Shown one piece after another: positions 45,561-55,356 of a DNA stretch of 64,000 nt. Below the pieces are notes generated by a model. The model did no database searches and was not told where the DNA came from. It worked only from the letters and a program-made list of their open reading frames with translations. The translations under genes were made by a program, and so were the position numbers. Origin of the DNA: Nitrospinaceae bacterium UBA7883 (GTDB lineage: Bacteria; Nitrospinota_A; UBA7883); assembly GCA_002500605.1 (NCBI GenBank), contig DLRR01000002.1:118526-182525 (forward strand), given 5' to 3'. Position 1 is the stretch's first letter; each line of letters opens with the position of its first letter.

Positions 45561-47102
45561 TTATACAGTTTCAACGATATAGCGCTCTTGATGAAGATCA
45601 TAGTCAGTTTTAACTATAACTTTTACGCCAAGTTCATTTTCAAGTTCGTCAAGATACGCTGATTCCTCTTCAAACATAAGCTCGGCTACTTCCCGCGAAA
45701 CTGATACGTTTATTTCTTGTTTATCTTCGCTTTGTGCGGCTATACGGATTATCTCTCTATAGATCTCATGTAAAACAGTAGTGCTAGACTTTATCCTGCC
45801 ACGTCCATCGCAATAAGGGCATATTGAAGTTTGTATTCTTGACAGAGAATCGCGTGATCGCTTCCTTGTCATTTCCACTAAGCCAAGTTCAGAAATCTTT
45901 AGTATATTGGTTCGGGATCGATCTGCCTTCACCGCATGATCGAGGGCAGCGTAAACTTTGTCTTTGCTCTCTTGGCGCTCCATGTCTATAAAATCAATAA
46001 TTATTAAGCCGCCGATGTTTCGTAGTCGTAATTGGTAAACAATCTCCTGTACCGCTTCCATATTAGTTTTTAGAACAGTCTCTTCTGGGTCTCGCTTGCC
46101 AACGAACTTACCTGTGTTTACGTCTATAGCGGTCAATGCCTCAGTCTGGTCGATTACAATGTATCCGCCTGAACGAAGCCATACTCTACGATTCAATGCA
46201 CGCTCAATGTCCATATCCAAGCCGTACCTTGTAAATATTGGCTCTTTATCGGAGTACATCTCTATTCTATTGGCAACCTCTGGCAAGTATGATCTACAAA
46301 ACGCCACAGCAGCCTCATACTGCTTTTCATTGTCAATTATAATCTTGGACATATCTGCAGTAAACAAGTCACGAATTGAGCGTTGAATAATATTAAGATC
46401 TTGATAGACTACACTTGGTATTTTCGCCAACTCTAGACGTTGGTTTATTGAGGCCCACAGCTTGTCTAGAAAGCGTATATCCTCTTTCAACTCCTTAGAA
46501 TGCTTACCTTCTGCAGCAGTTCGTATAATATAACCAGACCCGTTTTTACGCGACTTAGTGACAATATTCTTGAGTCTTTTCTTCTCCTCCTCGCTTTCTA
46601 TCCTCCTTGATACTCCAATCTGGTCGATATTTGGCATGTAAACAAGGTATCTTCCAGGCAAAGCCACATAACTGGTGATTCTTGCTCCTTTAGTGCCCAT
46701 TGGGTCCTTAGAAACCTGTGCTATGACTTCCTGGTCCTCTTTCAAAATCTCTTCGATTGGCTTAGCATCTTCCGCATTAGCTTGAGACTTAACATTGGAT
46801 TCTATCCCGGCAAGGATTTGTTCTTCTTTCTCCTCAGCATTTTCAAGAAAGTTAACGAAGTTTCCGTTTTGATACTGACGGTCAACCTCAGATACGTATA
46901 AAAAACCAGCTTTCTCCAACCCAATATCGACGAAAGCAACCTGCATCCCAGGTAAAATTTTATTCACCTTTCCTTTGTAAATATTCCCCACTATCCCTTG
47001 GTCAGAGTTTCTTTCTATGAAAAGCTCTGTTATGGATCTGTTCTCGACTAACGCCACACGCGTCTCGCGGGATGTGGCATTACATAAAAGATATGATGGC
47101 AT
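45561..47102 (-). CDS. rng: Ribonuclease G (RNase E/G family)
   Basis: A 513-residue endoribonuclease. N-terminal S1 domain split by an acidic insert (GNIYKGKVNKILPGMQVAFV, then EKAGFLYVSEV, acidic stretch ~85-130), DNase-I-like domain with catalytic Asp in TAIDVNTGKFVG and IIIDFIDMERQ, and the zinc-link CPYCDGRGRI. Length fits RNase G rather than RNase E (no long C-terminal scaffold). It cuts 5'-monophosphorylated RNAs, including 16S rRNA precursors. Confidence 0.93.
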   Translation of the reverse strand: MPSYLLCNATSRETRVALVENRSITELFIERNSDQGIVGNIYKGKVNKILPGMQVAFVDIGLEKAGFLYVSEVDRQYQNGNFVNFLENAEEKEEQILAGIESNVKSQANAEDAKPIEEILKEDQEVIAQVSKDPMGTKGARITSYVALPGRYLVYMPNIDQIGVSRRIESEEEKKRLKNIVTKSRKNGSGYIIRTAAEGKHSKELKEDIRFLDKLWASINQRLELAKIPSVVYQDLNIIQRSIRDLFTADMSKIIIDNEKQYEAAVAFCRSYLPEVANRIEMYSDKEPIFTRYGLDMDIERALNRRVWLRSGGYIVIDQTEALTAIDVNTGKFVGKRDPEETVLKTNMEAVQEIVYQLRLRNIGGLIIIDFIDMERQESKDKVYAALDHAVKADRSRTNILKISELGLVEMTRKRSRDSLSRIQTSICPYCDGRGRIKSSTTVLHEIYREIIRIAAQSEDKQEINVSVSREVAELMFEEESAYLDELENELGVKVIVKTDYDLHQERYIVETV

Positions 47103-47186
47103 TTTTTATATGGTTGATTATAATTGTTGCCCATTCTAGCATAAGATAGCTTAGTTATTCTGTGATCCACTTCTTATAATGGTTTA

Positions 47187-48098
47187 ATGGCAATGAAGAA
47201 GTTTGCTTTTACGTTTATATTGGCAATGGTAGTGTTTGGATGTGGAAGTGGTGGAAGCGTTCAAACTGTTTCATCACCTTGGATTGAAGAAGGTTGGATA
47301 CAAAACAGTTTAACTTCCACTTGTAGCATCGTTGTAAACGGGCAATACCGTATATTCGGCCTCTTCGGCCCACCAGGGATCAGCTACGTAAATTCGGGTG
47401 ATGGTCGTACATTTTCAACACCGATTGAAACCGGTATAAAATCAAATGGAGATGTGTTTCAGCGAAACCCCTCAGTAATTAAGTTAACCAACAATCAATT
47501 TATGATGATATACGAGGTTGTCGATGAAAACGATATAAGTCGATTTCATCGTGCCACATCAACTGACGGAAGTGCCTTTACGGATCAGGTTGGGCCCTTA
47601 ACTAACGGTGCAGTGATGGAGGCTAGCGTTGAAGCAAATAACTTTATCAGTGTTCCAGATATGATCATGGTAGATGACAAGATTTATATTTATTATGTTG
47701 GTAATAAAAGCTTAAACCGTATTTTTTATGCTACTTCAACAGATAACGGTGTGACTTGGGTTAAAGGGGGCCAAATATCAATTGATGGGATCAATCTAAC
47801 GGATAAGATCGTTGACCCTGACGTAATAGTTTTGCCAAATGGAGAGTATAGATTATTTTTCGCTCACTCAAAAGCAAGCCAAAGGTTTGGGGAACAAGGA
47901 ATAAAAGCCGCCACATCAAGTAATGGAATAAACTTCATTGCAGAGGAAAGCTATGTGATTCCATCTGAAGAAGGGCACCTAAACCTTGACCCGGATGTTA
48001 TAGAGCTTATTGACCAAGTTGGAGCGTACCGAATGTATTTTGGACGTGGATCTAAGGGTGCGAATGAGTTCAATCTTTATAGCGCGTTATCGAATTAG
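47187..48098 (+). CDS. Secreted lipoprotein with BNR/Asp-box beta-propeller
   Basis: A 303-residue protein with a lipoprotein signal (KKFAFTFILAMVVFGC). Asp-box-like turns recur: NSGDGRTFS (~60), TSTDGSAFT (~120), STDNGVTWV (~180, a full Asp box) and TSSNGINFI (~240). Between them are DPDVIVLPNGEYRLFF- and DPDVIELIDQVGAYRMYF-type strands, resembling five-bladed GH43/GH32/sialidase-like propellers. Catalytic residues could not be assigned, so hydrolase activity is unproven. Transcribed away from rng with 84 bases between. Confidence 0.7.
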   Translation: MAMKKFAFTFILAMVVFGCGSGGSVQTVSSPWIEEGWIQNSLTSTCSIVVNGQYRIFGLFGPPGISYVNSGDGRTFSTPIETGIKSNGDVFQRNPSVIKLTNNQFMMIYEVVDENDISRFHRATSTDGSAFTDQVGPLTNGAVMEASVEANNFISVPDMIMVDDKIYIYYVGNKSLNRIFYATSTDNGVTWVKGGQISIDGINLTDKIVDPDVIVLPNGEYRLFFAHSKASQRFGEQGIKAATSSNGINFIAEESYVIPSEEGHLNLDPDVIELIDQVGAYRMYFGRGSKGANEFNLYSALSN

Positions 48099-48341
48099 AC
48101 TATGCTATATAATCAAAATTCTAATAAAACGCTTATTAGCGGTTCGGCGCTATTAAATATCTACGTTATGTCCATCCCTCCCATTTCGCCTGCAATAAAT
48201 TGATTTAATGAGTCTAGGGAAAACGGGGTAAACACATCACAAGATATATAGCCTACCGTTACGAAAAGCCATAGTGTAGACAATAAAAACTTTTTTGTTA
48301 TTATCTATGTTTTAATCTTTTTCAACTTTTAATAACAGCAA

Positions 48342-49442
48342 TCACTGTTCTTTACTTTTATCCCTTTCCACTAAAGGTACTTCCTCAATTTTTTTAATTT
48401 TCCTGTCCAATACTCTTGTTCTGGTTATAACTTGTTCAATAGAATTACTGGCACTATCAATCTTATTATTTGCCTCATCAAGCTTTCCCTTAAATTTATA
48501 AAATTCGCTTCTCACTTCCATCATTAACTCAAATACTTCGCTTGATTGTTTCTCCATCGCCAAACTGTGAAACCCTAGCTGCAAACTGTTTATTAATGCC
48601 CACAATGTGATGGGACCGGCAACAGTGACCTTATATTCCCTGTGCAGGTGGTCAAACAAGCCAGGTCGTTTAAGTATTTCGCTAAACAAGCTTTCATTTG
48701 GAAGAAACATTACAGCAAAGTTAGTTGTCTTGGGCGGATCAATATACTTTTCACGAATATTTTTTGCTTGTTCCTTGATTTTCTTCTCTAACTCGTTTCC
48801 AGCTTTTTTTGATGCTTCTCGGTCTCCTTCTTTGTCAGCATCGACCATTTTCTCATAATCGGCCAATGGAAACTTAGAGTCAATTGGCAGGAGCGTACCA
48901 ATTGGCATCTTGATGACAAAATCTACCGCTTCTCGTGTGTTATCTTTTATCTTTGCCTGTCTGTAGTACTGATCAGGAGAGAGGTTATCAGATAGTAAGT
49001 TCTCAAGCTGAGTTTCGCCTAAGGCACCACGGGAGGTAATATTGTTAAATACTTTTAGGAGTTTGCTGACATCTGCCGTAGCGTTTGTTATTGCACCTAA
49101 GCGTAATGTTATCTCTTCCTGCGCCTTGCTTAGTTTTCTATCAAGAGTCTCTTGAAGGTTGTCACCAACAGTGAGATCAATTTTTTGTAATGCAGAGCTG
49201 TTATTATTTTGCATTTTTTCAAGACGCATATCCACTGTTGCACGCATATTCTCCATATGCTGAGTCGACTCTCTTCTGCCACGTTCAGCATATTTATCAA
49301 ATTCATCACGTAGATTACTTTCAAATCGCTCTCGATCACTAAATAAAGCCAAAACAGCGGTTTTAAGTTTTGTGATAAAAAAAACCAGAACACCAAAACC
49401 GCCCAAAACGCAAACAATAAGTATTACTATTTGAGTGTCCAT
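48342..49442 (-). CDS. rmuC: DNA recombination protein RmuC
   Basis: A 366-residue protein. One N-terminal membrane helix (IVILIVCVLGGFGVLVFFIT) is followed by coiled coil (~35-110) and the RmuC nuclease-like core with GALGETQLENLLSDNL, DFVIKMPIGTLLPIDSKFPL (D...D.K) and FLPNESLFSEILKR. The family limits inversion of short DNA repeats; the core is PD-(D/E)xK-like. It lies next to tRNA-Gly. Confidence 0.92.
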   Translation of the reverse strand: MDTQIVILIVCVLGGFGVLVFFITKLKTAVLALFSDRERFESNLRDEFDKYAERGRRESTQHMENMRATVDMRLEKMQNNNSSALQKIDLTVGDNLQETLDRKLSKAQEEITLRLGAITNATADVSKLLKVFNNITSRGALGETQLENLLSDNLSPDQYYRQAKIKDNTREAVDFVIKMPIGTLLPIDSKFPLADYEKMVDADKEGDREASKKAGNELEKKIKEQAKNIREKYIDPPKTTNFAVMFLPNESLFSEILKRPGLFDHLHREYKVTVAGPITLWALINSLQLGFHSLAMEKQSSEVFELMMEVRSEFYKFKGKLDEANNKIDSASNSIEQVITRTRVLDRKIKKIEEVPLVERDKSKEQ

Positions 49443-49480
49443 ATTCTTCTGTTCAAGTGGTTATCTCCGTGATTAAGTGG

Positions 49481-49552
<72 letters not shown>

Positions 49553-49781
49553 ATGCTGATACACGATAATTGAAGGGGTCATTATACGTTTTTAGGTCAG
49601 TCAGTCAACCCTGGCATCATTGGTGGTTAGTTTCATTTAGAAATTGTTAGGTTCCTTCGTGAACTTGTTTCCATTTTTTTCATCAGGGAAACAATTAACA
49701 GTTTTGGTTAGATGTCCAAGTGAACTTTGCCAAGGATTCACCTGTGTTTCCTTTTCCCGACGTGCACATGACAATGGAATT

Positions 49782-50990
49782 CTAAAAACCGTTTTTATCG
49801 GTGATTTTTTTCGGCTCGTAAATACAGTATGGTTCCTCAGCCATGTAGTCTCCTTGCGTTTCGTAGAAGGCCCTAGCTCGGCATCCCTCGCAGACCTTTT
49901 TGTATTCGCATACACCACATTTCCCGCCCAGCTTGTCCTGATCACGCAAGTCGTTGAACACTGATGACTCGTGCCATATTTCTTTGAAAGGTTTTGTCAA
50001 AACGTTGCCACAAGATACAGGCAGGTAACCACAAGGGAATACATCACCGTTGTGGCTAACAAAACAAATACTCTGCCCAGCTAAACACCCTTTAGTCATC
50101 GCAGCCATTCCATGTGTCTTGGGAGAAATTGTAATCCCATCTGCCTTTGCACGTTGCCGCATGATTCTAAAATAGTGCGGGGCACAAGTTGCTTTCGTCT
50201 GTATTTTCTCTTCCCTGGAAATATCGTAAAACCAATTTAGAACTTCTTCATATTTTTGAGCGTCCAGCATCTGATCTTCAGCTATCTCAACTCCACACCC
50301 TACCGGTACCAACATAAAAATATGTAGTGCCTGCACACCTAGATCAATTGCATTTTGGTACAATTGTTTAACTTCGTGAACATTGTGCTTTGCAATCGTG
50401 GAGTTTATCTGTGTTTCCATTCCCAGGGACTGTAATTGCTTCATTCCACTAATAGCTGCCTCAAAAGAGCCAGGTAGCTTGCGGAACAGATCGTGGGTTT
50501 CAGAAGTGGCTCCGTCTAATGATATTGATACACGTTGAATCCCAGAATCGGAAATTTTTTTCGCCACCTCTTCGTTAATTAGCGTGCCATTTGTTGCAAG
50601 AGCAACAGTCAGCCCTGTATCACAGGCATACTGAGCTATTTCATAAATATCAGGACGAAATAACGGCTCACCACCAGATAAAACCAAAATACATTCGGAT
50701 TCGTCAGCTATACCATCTATTAAATGTTTTGACTCATCTGTAGTAAGGTCATTTTTCATTAACTCGTGGGATACATCTAAGCGTCTACAGTGCACACATT
50801 CCAAATTGCATCCGGCAGTGGTTTCCCAAAAAACTAGACGTAATTGGTTGGCCTTGTTCATCATAAACTGATGGGCAATTTTATCAGCATCGGCATGTCC
50901 GCTTATTTCTTTATGGGCATCCTTTATTACAGCATTTGGATGTTCTCTAGCGGGATGAACACTCTGTTGGTGTTTTTTTTCGTCAGTCAT
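49782..50990 (-). CDS. ahbD: AhbD-like heme b synthase, radical SAM/SPASM
   Basis: A 402-residue radical SAM protein: SAM-cluster CNLECVHCRRLD, LVLSGGEPLFRPDIYE, VSISLDGATSETHD, and a C-terminal SPASM region of cysteines (GKCGVCEYKKVCEGCRAR, EEPYCIYEP). The closing pattern GCRARAFYETQGDYMAEEP is typical of AhbD, which converts Fe-coproporphyrin III to heme b in the siroheme-dependent pathway. It follows ahbC after 58 bases. AhbA/B and earlier siroheme genes are not in the window. Confidence 0.85.
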   Translation of the reverse strand: MTDEKKHQQSVHPAREHPNAVIKDAHKEISGHADADKIAHQFMMNKANQLRLVFWETTAGCNLECVHCRRLDVSHELMKNDLTTDESKHLIDGIADESECILVLSGGEPLFRPDIYEIAQYACDTGLTVALATNGTLINEEVAKKISDSGIQRVSISLDGATSETHDLFRKLPGSFEAAISGMKQLQSLGMETQINSTIAKHNVHEVKQLYQNAIDLGVQALHIFMLVPVGCGVEIAEDQMLDAQKYEEVLNWFYDISREEKIQTKATCAPHYFRIMRQRAKADGITISPKTHGMAAMTKGCLAGQSICFVSHNGDVFPCGYLPVSCGNVLTKPFKEIWHESSVFNDLRDQDKLGGKCGVCEYKKVCEGCRARAFYETQGDYMAEEPYCIYEPKKITDKNGF

Positions 50991-51048
50991 TGATATCCTC
51001 AGTTATTTTAACAACCAGCAAAAGCTTTTACTCCGGTCAGGCATAATT

Positions 51049-52341
51049 CTACTTGCCAGCTGTTGTGGGTTTTTTCAAAAGCTTCTCGGGCACTGGGAAA
51101 CTTTCACCATTTGCCAGCAGTTCCCCTTTGACCTCTGGCGTTATGCCACATTCCTTATCGGTTAGGTAACAGGCCGGATCTGGCGCAGAAGGGTCTCCAT
51201 AAACTAGATCAGCCCTAACCCGAAGTGCTCCACCACACATCATAAGAAACTTACATTTTGAGCACTTACCTTTCAGGTTATCTAGCCTGTGTTTGAGTAT
51301 GTTCATAACCGGGTCGGATTCGTCTAGCCATATATCACCAAAGCGTCTCTCCCGTACATTACCAAATGTATGGTGCATCCAGAATTGGTCCGCATGTACA
51401 TTACCAAAAAAGTCAATATCCCCAAAAGAAACCCCTGATGAATAACGGCCCCCGCCATTCCATTCTAAATGCTCTTTAACTTGCTGAGCTCGATCAGGGT
51501 CTAAGTCCAATAGCTTTAAATACATGTATGGGCCATCCACATGGTTGTCTACAGTAAGAATATCCTTTTGCAACCCCCGTTTGTGAAAATCTGCGGTCCT
51601 CTCAAGGATAATATCCATTGCCATCCTAGTCTCGTCGTGAGTCAGGTCCTCGTCACTAATATCATTACCCCTGCCAGCGTAAACCAAGTGATAGAAGCAT
51701 GCTCGCTGTATGTTTTCAGCCTCTATAAAGTCGAATATGCTGTGTAAGTTCTCAAAGTTATGACGAGTAAGAGTCATACGAAGACCTACCCGCTGTTTGA
51801 CTTTCACACAGTTTTGGAAGCCTAATATCGCTTTTTTATATGCACCCTTCTTCCCACGAAAATTATCATTCACTTCCCCAATACCATCGAGGCTAATCCC
51901 AACATATGTAAAACCAACTTCTTTAATACGCTTTGCGACTGTTTCATCGATTAGAGTACCGTTGGTAGAGAGGGTCATTCTCATCCCTAGCTTTTTGCCA
52001 TGCAGAGCTAGATCCCAAATGTCTTTTCGTATAAGCGGCTCCCCACCTGAGAACAAAAGTGCAGGTATTTTGAACTCTGCCAAATCTGTAATAAGGTTTT
52101 TACCTTCATCAGTATTAAGCTCTCCGGAGTAGGCTTTTTCTTCAGAATCCGAATAGCAATGAATGCACTTGAGATTACATGTTCGAGTTACATTCCATGC
52201 AGTAACAGGCCGTCGCTCACTAGCCGATTTTGGTACGGCATGTGCGTTAGGCCTTGATTTCATATGATGCGATTGTTTGCCATAGCGTATAGCGTCCCCT
52301 TCGTTCTCAGCTTGACAGTAAAGGGCTGATATTCCAATCAT
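51049..52341 (-). CDS. ahbC: AhbC-like 12,18-didecarboxysiroheme deacetylase, radical SAM/SPASM
   Basis: A 430-residue protein beginning MIGISALYC with RYGKQSHH, as in AhbC/NirJ. It carries radical SAM CNLKCIHCYSDSEE, LLFSGGEPLIRKDIWD and VGISLDGIGEVNDNFRG, and SPASM cysteines GKCSKCKFLMMCGG. AhbC removes acetyl groups from didecarboxysiroheme to give Fe-coproporphyrin III, the substrate of AhbD. NirJ of heme d1 synthesis is the main alternative, but the AhbD partner and lack of other nir genes favour AhbC. Confidence 0.85.
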   Translation of the reverse strand: MIGISALYCQAENEGDAIRYGKQSHHMKSRPNAHAVPKSASERRPVTAWNVTRTCNLKCIHCYSDSEEKAYSGELNTDEGKNLITDLAEFKIPALLFSGGEPLIRKDIWDLALHGKKLGMRMTLSTNGTLIDETVAKRIKEVGFTYVGISLDGIGEVNDNFRGKKGAYKKAILGFQNCVKVKQRVGLRMTLTRHNFENLHSIFDFIEAENIQRACFYHLVYAGRGNDISDEDLTHDETRMAMDIILERTADFHKRGLQKDILTVDNHVDGPYMYLKLLDLDPDRAQQVKEHLEWNGGGRYSSGVSFGDIDFFGNVHADQFWMHHTFGNVRERRFGDIWLDESDPVMNILKHRLDNLKGKCSKCKFLMMCGGALRVRADLVYGDPSAPDPACYLTDKECGITPEVKGELLANGESFPVPEKLLKKPTTAGK

Positions 52342-52626
52342 TGCTTTCCTCTTTAAGTTGAATTTATTTGTTTACGCCAGAGGGATGTATTCATCGTCTA
52401 CCAGAGTAGCCTAACACTAGGTTTAAGGCCTAGCAAGTTTTTCCTGATTAGCCAGTGATTATAAAAAAGTTTTTGGTAAAACAAGACATAGAACAAGTTG
52501 TTTTAATTACTTGTAATACTATCCTATCCAACTTTATGTATAATTCTAGTATAAAAGAGGCATTCTGAAGTAAATTGGCGCTTCGCTTAGTGAGATAAGC
52601 TTGTTTGTTAATTAGGTGTTTATCAA

Positions 52627-53046
52627 TTGACCAAATTTAGTAACGTGTTAAAGCTCCTAGGAAGACTTTTCATTGCTGCCATTTTTGTGCAATCGGCTTT
52701 CTACAAATTGCGCGACCCATTAGAAACCGAGAACATGATTGAAAAAGCAGGAATACCAAACTACTACTTCCATCTAGAGTTTCTTCATTTTTCACTGCCG
52801 AGCCTCGCTTATTTTGGGGCCATTGTATTCCTGCTGTTTGGAAGCATCTGCCTAATACTTGGTTGGAAAATGAGAAGGGGAGCGTTTGTCTTGATCCTTT
52901 ACCTAGTAGCCGTTACATGGTTTTACCATTACGACTTTACCAACTCTGACCATCTGTGGGCTGCACTACAAAATCTAGGCCTAATTGGTGGCCTGATTTA
53001 TACCATTGTTGCTGGTCCAGGAAAGTTCTCGATACAGAAGGAATGA
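52627..53046 (+). CDS. DoxX family membrane protein
   Basis: A 139-residue four-helix membrane protein starting with TTG. GRLFIAAIFVQSAFYKLRDP at the first helix and MIEKAGIP are DoxX-family features; later helices hold GAIVFLLFGSICLILGW. DoxX proteins occur in thiosulfate oxidation, surfactant or redox-linked membrane complexes; the specific role here is unknown. It converges with hisI. Confidence 0.8.
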   Translation: MTKFSNVLKLLGRLFIAAIFVQSAFYKLRDPLETENMIEKAGIPNYYFHLEFLHFSLPSLAYFGAIVFLLFGSICLILGWKMRRGAFVLILYLVAVTWFYHYDFTNSDHLWAALQNLGLIGGLIYTIVAGPGKFSIQKE

Positions 53047-53059
53047 TGCTATGCTGTAT

Positions 53060-53455
53060 TTATATCATCTCCAAGTCACCCGAACTTAGATTAACCCTAC
53101 GATAGAAACAGCTAAGTCTAGCTTGTCCGCTCTTCGGGTCTTTAGTGTGGCATGCACCCTTCCCTTGTGGTTCCACCATATACACAACGGTGTCTTGGTC
53201 ACAGTCCACAAGGACATCTATAACCTTAAGAAAATCTCCCGAAGTGGCTCCCTTTTTCCAGAGTTCACTTCTCGACCTAGACCAGAAAGTTGCCATTTTA
53301 GAATTAATCGATTCTTCCAAAGCCTCCCTGTTGGCATAGGCCATCATTAGTATACGTCCATCGCGTATATCTTGGGCTATGGCTGGAATCAATCCATCTA
53401 GTTTCTCAAAATTTATATTGAGCTTTAAGCCTTCTTCTAACTCCTCAGATCCCAC
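53060..53455 (-). CDS. hisI: Phosphoribosyl-AMP cyclohydrolase HisI
   Basis: A 131-residue zinc enzyme for the third histidine step. Signatures are ILMMAYANREALEESI, ATFWSRSRSELWKKGATSG, DCDQDTVVYMVEPQG (Asp metal site) and GACHTKDPKSG with Cys zinc ligand. It is the stand-alone form without the HisE pyrophosphohydrolase. It follows hisG by 23 bases on the same strand. Confidence 0.93.
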   Translation of the reverse strand: MGSEELEEGLKLNINFEKLDGLIPAIAQDIRDGRILMMAYANREALEESINSKMATFWSRSRSELWKKGATSGDFLKVIDVLVDCDQDTVVYMVEPQGKGACHTKDPKSGQARLSCFYRRVNLSSGDLEMI

Positions 53456-53478
53456 CTTACACCTCGCAGTTAATTTAA

Positions 53479-54423
53479 TTAACCAACCTTACTATTATTC
53501 TTAATCATTTCTTGGGAGAATATTTTTGGCGCAACAATGGGAACTATTCCGTCCACTCCCATTCTTAACAGTTTTGGCGCAAGAATATTAAGTTCAGATT
53601 CCTTGATAACAACTGATACGCTTATCCAACCTTCCTTTTGCACAGGACTTACAGTGGGAGCAATAACCGCTGGCACCATTTTCTCCACTTCGCTAAGAAT
53701 ATTTTCAGGAACATCCATGAAGGTCATATATATTGGCTCTCTCTCAGCAAGCAGAACTGAGTCTATCCCAACCCTGATATCCTCCATTTTCTCAAGTTTA
53801 ACTTTATCTCCTGCCGAGTTTGTGTTGGCTATTAATTGTGGGTTGGACTCAAACAACTCTGCAATCACAACATTACCATTGATTTTGAGTGTGGCTCCCG
53901 TTTCTGTTATGTCTGTAAAAGCATCCGATTCACCCATGAAAACCTTTGCCTCAGTCTTACCTTCACTGGGCAATATGGTTAAATTATGAATTCCAAAAAG
54001 TTCACCCATCATTCGCTTAGTCAGGTTTGGCAACTCAGTAGCTATTACCTTTCCTTGGCAGTCCTCTGGTTTGGTTATTCCCCTCTCTGGTCTACTAGCC
54101 AGCACTAAACGCGAAGGTTCGTTAGTGGTTTTAGAAAAAATAAAATCTCCAATTACTTCTACCGCATTTTCCATCCCAGCTTCGTAAATATAATCTTTGC
54201 CTGTAATGCCACAATCTACAATACCTTTGGAAATTTTCTCAGGCATTTCTTTTCTATCCAAAACTCTAAACCTGACTTCTTTATCAAAAGGAGTTGTCAA
54301 TTCATAAAGACGACCCTTCTTTACAGGTCTACCTGATTTATCCAGTAATCGTATTACTTGCTCGTTCAGACTGCCGGATGGAATACCCACATAAAGTATG
54401 TTTTTTTCCTTTCCGTATGTCAT
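53479..54423 (-). CDS. hisG: ATP phosphoribosyltransferase HisG, long form
   Basis: About 314 residues: HisG_L catalytic domains (LYVGIPSGSLNEQVIRLL, VDCGITGKDYI, then AFTDITETGATLKING, the PRPP-binding loop) plus a C-terminal regulatory ACT-like domain (EGWISVSVVIKESELNILAP). Long-form HisG needs no HisZ and is inhibited by histidine. The ATG at 54423 is preferred as GGAG lies five bases upstream; the frame is open 48 bases further to 54471. Confidence 0.92.
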   Translation of the reverse strand: MTYGKEKNILYVGIPSGSLNEQVIRLLDKSGRPVKKGRLYELTTPFDKEVRFRVLDRKEMPEKISKGIVDCGITGKDYIYEAGMENAVEVIGDFIFSKTTNEPSRLVLASRPERGITKPEDCQGKVIATELPNLTKRMMGELFGIHNLTILPSEGKTEAKVFMGESDAFTDITETGATLKINGNVVIAELFESNPQLIANTNSAGDKVKLEKMEDIRVGIDSVLLAEREPIYMTFMDVPENILSEVEKMVPAVIAPTVSPVQKEGWISVSVVIKESELNILAPKLLRMGVDGIVPIVAPKIFSQEMIKNNSKVG

Positions 54424-54475
54424 CATTTCTCCAGTTAAAAAAACGGTAATGATACCCCAACAAGTCTCCACAGTA

Positions 54476-54488
54476 AACGCCTAGCGTT
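54476..54488. promoter_or_regulatory. AACGC-CTA-GCGTT inverted repeat upstream of hisG
   Basis: Five-base perfect arms with a three-base centre, about 50 bases upstream of the hisG start. It could be an operator, but five-base arms can arise by chance. Not matched to a known factor. Confidence 0.25.
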
Positions 54489-54566
54489 AAGGTTTTATCT
54501 AACTTGTTGGTATTCTGTTTATTATTTAAATAATCGCGCGGTCAAATAATACAGCTTGGAAACCAC

Positions 54567-54595
54567 TTGACTAATAATTATTACGATCTTATATC
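54567..54595 (+). promoter_or_regulatory. Sigma-70-type promoter upstream of hsp20
   Basis: TTGACT (54567-54572, five of six) and TATATC (54590-54595, four of six) are exactly 17 bases apart. The transcript would start near 54602, leaving a ~90-base leader. Neither a CIRCE repeat nor a clear sigma-32 site was seen. Confidence 0.55.
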
Positions 54596-54691
54596 ACAAT
54601 TAGAGAAGAAAAGGATACGGCAGCTAATGGTACCAGTCGAAACTTTTTATGATTTTGGGATATTAAAAATCACACATAGGAGAATCGAGCC

Positions 54692-55108
54692 ATGATGCTA
54701 AAACGACATAGATTACCAGCTTTTGGAGTCCATTGGACACCATCCATCTTTGATAAGTTAGATGATTTTGAAAGAATTGCAACAAATACTCTTACACCCG
54801 CCTTGGAAGTGAGTGAGGGAAAATCTGGTTACAAGGTTTGCGTAGAGATTCCAGGCATGAAAAAAAGTGACATCAACGTTGAACTTACAAACGACATTCT
54901 AACAATCAGCGGTGAGAAAAAGAGTGAAGAGAAAAATGAGGATGAAAACCTTTACTCAACAGAGCGGATTTACGGTTGTTTCACTAGGAAACTTAAATTC
55001 CCAGATATCGACAATGATAAAGTTACTGCGGAATATAAGAACGGAATATTAGAGATTACGGTAGCTAAGCTTGAAGATGCCAAGCCGAAACAGGTTTTAA
55101 TCGGATAA
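54692..55108 (+). CDS. Hsp20/alpha-crystallin small heat-shock protein
   Basis: A 138-residue holdase. The alpha-crystallin domain spans ~38-132 with KVCVEIPGMKKSDINVEL, ILTISGEKKSEE and the ILEITVAKLE edge strand; the C-terminal tail lacks a full IxI motif. AGGAG lies about nine bases before the ATG pair. A strong terminator follows, so it is a single-gene unit. Confidence 0.93.
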   Translation: MMLKRHRLPAFGVHWTPSIFDKLDDFERIATNTLTPALEVSEGKSGYKVCVEIPGMKKSDINVELTNDILTISGEKKSEEKNEDENLYSTERIYGCFTRKLKFPDIDNDKVTAEYKNGILEITVAKLEDAKPKQVLIG

Positions 55109-55177
55109 ATTGTTAGATTATTTTGAATCTTTTGTAGTTAATCAGCATCTAAGTGGGCATATGTTCTTACAAGGACA

Positions 55178-55231
55178 GAAACCCAATCTAGCCCTTCCCC
55201 TTTGCTAGATTGGGTTTCGGTTCCTTTTTTT
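55178..55231 (+). terminator. Strong Rho-independent terminator after hsp20
   Basis: Perfect 15-base arms (55178-55192 and 55204-55218, core CCCAATCTAGC / GCTAGATTGGG) with an 11-base loop, followed by a seven-base T-run at 55225-55231 on the plus strand. Confidence 0.93.
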
Positions 55232-55356
55232 CATTTTATTGTCAAGTTTTCCTTTACCAAAATTTCACCGTGCCTTTGAGGCTAAACTAATTAATTATCT
55301 CCAAAATTATTGTTCACCAGAAGCCTCACTTTGTTAAAACATGCTTGTTAAAAAAA

